From contig NZ_MKKC01000044.1 of NCBI RefSeq assembly GCF_001942255.1, positions 58,971-122,970 on the forward strand: a stretch of DNA of 64,000 nt, written 5' to 3'. Below, piece after piece: positions 61,190-64,000 of the stretch. Under the pieces are notes generated by a model that saw nothing but the letters and a program-made list of their open reading frames with translations, did not search any database and had not been told where the DNA came from. The position numbers and the translations under genes are program-made. The DNA comes from Nocardiopsis sp. CNR-923. GTDB taxonomy: Bacteria; Actinomycetota; Actinomycetes; Streptosporangiales; Streptosporangiaceae. The first letter of the stretch is position 1. Each line of letters begins with the position of its first letter.

Positions 61190-62655
61190 GGGTTCACTCC
61201 TTGCTCGTTCGTTCCCTCGGCGTCGCCGCCGGGGGTGGTGTGACTGATCGGGGGGAGGGTGCGCGCCAGCCGTTCTGCCGCACGGCCCGCGTCGGCGACG
61301 CACGCGGGGATGCCGACGCCACCGTAGGCTGCGCCGCACACCCCCAGACCGCGGTGCCGGCCGACGGCTGCGCGGATCCGGTCGACGCGCGCGGTGTGGC
61401 CGACCCCGTACTGCGGGATGCCGTTCCGCCAACGGGTGACCCGGCTTCGCACGGGGGGGCCGACCAGTCCGGTCACCGTGGCCAGGTCCGCGACGGCCAC
61501 CGCGGTCAACTCCTCGTCGGAGCGTTCCAGAGCGGCGGTGTCGCCGCCGCGGCCGATCGAGCAGCGCACCACGACCAGGTCGTCGCCGGGATTGGCCGCG
61601 CGCAGCTCGTCGGCGATCCAGGGCCACTTGTTGCTGGAGAAGGTGGCCGCCTTGATGGTCAGCCCCTCTCCCGCCGGGGCGAGGAAGCCGCTCCCGGTCA
61701 GCGGCTCCGGGAAGGCCGACGCGGGAAGCACCAGGGTCACCAGGGCCATGCTCGCGTACTCGACGGCGGACAGGTCGCGCGCGGCCTCGGGCACGTGGTC
61801 GGCGAGCAGCCGGGCGGCCTCGGGCGCGGGACAGGCCAGCAGGACGGCGTCGCAGTCCAGCCGGTCGCCCGTGCTCAGGTGGACCCGCCAGCCCTCCGGC
61901 AGGCGCAGCAGCGCGTCGGCCCGCGTGCCGGTGCGCACCCGTTCGCCGTGTCGCTCGGCCAGTGCGTCGGCGAGCGCGGCGATCCCTCCGCGCAGCGACG
62001 CGAACACCGGCCCGGGGGAGGCGGGGGCGGCGCCCCGACCCGCCAGGCTGGCGTGCACCGCGCGCATGAGGGAGCGGTCCTCACGCGCCATGGGGGCGAT
62101 CTGCGGCAGCGTCGCGTCGAGGGAGAGCCGGTCGGCCCGCCCCGCGTACACACCGCCGAGCAGCGGCTCGACGAGCCGGTCGACGACCTCGTGCCCCATG
62201 CGCATCCCGACGTAGGAGGCCACCGGCAGGTCGCCGCGCACCGGCGTGCGCGGCCACACCAGGTCCAGCCCGGCGCGCAGGGTCCCCCTCCAGCTCAGCA
62301 CCCCGCTGCGGGCGAGTGCGCGCAGGTCGCCGGGCACCCCCATGAGCTGGCCCTCGGGCAGGGGCCGGATCCCGCCCCTGGTGTAGATCCCGGCGGATCC
62401 CGGTCCGGGGTGGACGACGCGGTCGGCCAGGCCGAGTTCGGTGATGAGGTCGAGGGCCTCGGGGCGGCGGGCGAGCACCGACTCGGCCCCGGAGTCGACG
62501 GGCACGCCCGCCACGGGCGAGGCCCGCAGTTTGCCTCCGGGCGTGTCCGCGGCCTCCAGCACGGTGACGGCGGCTCCGAATCCGGTGAGGCGGTGGGCGG
62601 CGGTGAGCCCGGAGACCCCTCCCCCGACCACGACGACGTGCGGTGCTTCTGCCAT
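61186..62655 (-). CDS. cgoX: Coproporphyrinogen III oxidase (HemY/CgoX type)
   Basis: About 489 residues. The FAD-binding motif is [38 protein letters not shown] at the N terminus. [41 protein letters not shown] and [20 protein letters not shown] are family blocks, and [26 protein letters not shown] is the C-terminal FAD site. With ChdC next to it, it oxidises coproporphyrinogen III to coproporphyrin III, the actinobacterial route, rather than protoporphyrinogen. GGAGG precedes ATG 62655. Confidence 0.92.
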   Translation of the reverse strand: MAEAPHVVVVGGGVSGLTAAHRLTGFGAAVTVLEAADTPGGKLRASPVAGVPVDSGAESVLARRPEALDLITELGLADRVVHPGPGSAGIYTRGGIRPLPEGQLMGVPGDLRALARSGVLSWRGTLRAGLDLVWPRTPVRGDLPVASYVGMRMGHEVVDRLVEPLLGGVYAGRADRLSLDATLPQIAPMAREDRSLMRAVHASLAGRGAAPASPGPVFASLRGGIAALADALAERHGERVRTGTRADALLRLPEGWRVHLSTGDRLDCDAVLLACPAPEAARLLADHVPEAARDLSAVEYASMALVTLVLPASAFPEPLTGSGFLAPAGEGLTIKAATFSSNKWPWIADELRAANPGDDLVVVRCSIGRGGDTAALERSDEELTAVAVADLATVTGLVGPPVRSRVTRWRNGIPQYGVGHTARVDRIRAAVGRHRGLGVCGAAYGGVGIPACVADAGRAAERLARTLPPISHTTPGGDAEGTNEQGVNP

Positions 62656-62841
62656 GCCTCCAGCTTTCCAGATGCCGCGGATCACACCGACCCGACGTCC
62701 CCTCAACGCGGCGGTCGCCCCGAGTGCCGTGCGACTCCCGCGTCCCACCGGTTCCGTGTACCGCCCGACCTGCGGCCCCGCCGTTGCGTCGTCGTTATCC
62801 GAGGGCCGAAACGCCCGCGTCGCGCCCCGCGTCGAAGGGTC

Positions 62842-63906
62842 ATGAGAGCAACCACTTTCCCCCAGCGGTGGCGTACGAGCGTGGCCGGACTGTCCGTGGG
62901 TCTGGCCGTCCTCGCGATGACCGCGTGCGGCGCGGCGGGCAGCGACTCCATGACCTCCGACGGGTCGGGCGAGGCGGCGTCCGGGCGGGCCGGGGGCGTC
63001 GCCGTGGACGAGGGCGCGGCGGCGGTCGAGGGTGCCCAGACCGAGGAGGGCGCCGAGGACGGCACAGGCGCGCTCGGCTCCGGTGTCGAGGCCGCGGACC
63101 GCGCCCTGATCCACACGGCGACCATGAGCGTTCGCGTCCAGGACGTGGAGGAGGGCGCCCAGAGCGCCGCGCGGCTGACCGTCGAGGCGGGCGGGTACGT
63201 GTCCTCGGAGCATCTGTCGACCCCCCTCGGCGGGTCGCCCACCGCGACGCTCACCCTGCGCGTCCCCGCCGAGGACTACGAGGAAACGCTCACCGGGCTG
63301 GCGGAGCTGGGCGACAGGTCCTCCCTGGAGCGCTCGGTGGCGGACGTCACCGAGGAGGTCGCCGACGTCGAGAGCCGCGTCGCTTCGGCGGAGACGGCTC
63401 TGGAGACGCTGCGCGGCTACCTGGAGGAGGCCGAGGACGTCGACGACCTGCTCCGCGTCGAGCAGGAGATCCAGAACCGCCAGTCGGAGCTGGAGGCCTT
63501 CCAGGCGCGGTGGGAGACGTTGAACGACCAGACCGCCTACTCGACGGTGAACCTGAGCCTGGACAGCCCGGACACCTACGTGGACAGCCCCTCCGGCGAG
63601 GCCGTCGGGTTCCTGGAGGCCCTGGGTCAGGGCTGGGCCGCCCTGGCGGCCGTCGCCCTGTGGATCGCGGTCATCGCGGGCTGGGCGTTCCCGTTCCTGG
63701 TGGTCGCCGCGGTGGTCGGCGTGCCGCTGTGGTGGTACCTCAGGCGGCGTGCCCGCGCGGCGCGAACCACGAGCGGGCGGGACCGGGCCCCGGAGCGGAC
63801 CGACGGGAGCGTCGACGCGACGACCGCCGCCGACCGCGGCAGCGACGGAAACGGAAGCGACACCGGCGACGGCATCGGTTCGCCGGGCCCGAACGGGTCG
63901 GACTAG
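62842..63906 (+). CDS. DUF4349 lipoprotein
   Basis: A 354-residue protein. The N terminus has a lipoprotein signal ending in the lipobox MTAC (cysteine 29). The DUF4349 domain (residues ~85-270) starts RALIHTATMSVRVQDVEEGAQSAARLTVEAGGYV. A coiled-coil, VTEEVADVESRVASAETALETLRGYLEEAEDVDDLLRVEQEIQNRQSELEAFQ, follows, then YSTVNLSL. A C-terminal membrane helix (AALAAVALWIAVIAGWAFPFLVVAAVVGVPLWWYL) and an acidic Gly/Asp-rich cytoplasmic tail end it. It may be anchored at both ends. Its role in the cell envelope is unknown. GAAGGG precedes ATG 62842. Confidence 0.87.
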   Translation: MRATTFPQRWRTSVAGLSVGLAVLAMTACGAAGSDSMTSDGSGEAASGRAGGVAVDEGAAAVEGAQTEEGAEDGTGALGSGVEAADRALIHTATMSVRVQDVEEGAQSAARLTVEAGGYVSSEHLSTPLGGSPTATLTLRVPAEDYEETLTGLAELGDRSSLERSVADVTEEVADVESRVASAETALETLRGYLEEAEDVDDLLRVEQEIQNRQSELEAFQARWETLNDQTAYSTVNLSLDSPDTYVDSPSGEAVGFLEALGQGWAALAAVALWIAVIAGWAFPFLVVAAVVGVPLWWYLRRRARAARTTSGRDRAPERTDGSVDATTAADRGSDGNGSDTGDGIGSPGPNGSD

Positions 63907-64000
63907 GTCCTGTCTGGAGTTTGGATCACGAGTTCGGGAGATCGCCTGCGGGCCGGGCCCGGCTTTGATAGAGCAATAGTCATGGCACGAGGCGATCTCA
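63907..64000 (+). mobile_element. Left end of an IS5-type insertion sequence with transposase start (window-truncated)
   Basis: Directly after the DUF4349 stop codon comes GTCCTGTCTGGAGTTTGGAT, which looks like a terminal inverted repeat. At 63982 an ATG opens the frame MARGDL, the usual N terminus of IS5-family transposases in Streptomyces and relatives. The rest lies outside the window. Only 19 bases of coding sequence are present, so this is a tentative call. Confidence 0.55.

Noticed and set aside
61201..62841. 5' extension of the DUF4349 frame antisense to cgoX
   Set aside because: The lipoprotein signal with a ribosome site at 62842 marks the true start, and upstream text is low complexity.

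Overview
The window is high-GC actinomycete DNA. Coding density is high, GTG starts are common, and many genes are joined by ATGA or GTGA stop/start overlaps. It carries WhiB, an LAxTG sortase substrate, GlgX, the coproporphyrin-type heme genes and actinobacterial Psd/PssA. A Nocardiopsaceae-like host (Nocardiopsis or Streptomonospora) is my best guess, but no rRNA or tRNA is present to confirm it. About 30 single-base frame breaks, mostly in G/C runs, interrupt otherwise well-conserved genes, including housekeeping genes. I read these as draft-sequence errors rather than gene decay, and I annotate each affected gene across its full extent.

Positions 1 to about 22,984 hold one side of an enediyne natural-product cluster. 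Its hallmark is a roughly 1,945-residue iterative polyketide synthase with the order KS-AT-ACP-KR-DH-phosphopantetheinyl transferase, translationally coupled to the enediyne thioesterase and a flavin reductase. A DUF1702 protein of the enediyne cassette, an AraC-type and a TetR-type regulator lie convergent to it. To the left are sugar and tailoring genes: NDP-hexose 2,3-dehydratase (cut by the window edge), a class V PLP enzyme, two tail-to-tail cytoplasmic solute-binding-protein paralogues, a UDP-glucuronate decarboxylase-like enzyme, a UDP-glucose dehydrogenase, two GT1 glycosyltransferases, a DegT sugar aminotransferase, an aldo/keto reductase and a methyltransferase. Together these fit synthesis and attachment of a 2-deoxy-4-amino pentose, as in calicheamicin and esperamicin. 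The remaining core genes and any resistance gene are not seen and presumably lie left of the window.

Positions 23 to 46 kb are chromosomal genes: a branched-chain-type ABC binding lipoprotein, a lone sensor kinase, a two-gene permease unit behind a possible Zur box, a sodium:alanine symporter, an MHS-family transporter, a DEAD-box helicase, an enoyl-CoA hydratase, an HTH/ABC-F pair, an AI-2E transporter, YccF, WhiB, a phosphoribosyltransferase-hydrolase fusion, a GNAT enzyme, an MFS transporter, an LAxTG surface protein, a membrane beta-propeller protein and a YihY/BrkB protein.

Positions 46.6 to 50.4 kb form a sulfate-assimilation operon (sulfite reductase, zinc-ribbon protein, APS reductase, sirohydrochlorin chelatase). 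It is preceded by a short cysteine-containing leader peptide of the actinomycete RRHVD type, which suggests translational attenuation by cysteine supply.

Positions 50.5 to 64 kb hold PdxH, AidB, GlgX, a RibD-like reductase, a GntR regulator, MsrB, Psd-PssA for phosphatidylethanolamine, ChdC and CgoX for coproporphyrin-dependent heme synthesis, and a DUF4349 lipoprotein. The window ends at the left end of what looks like an IS5-type insertion sequence.
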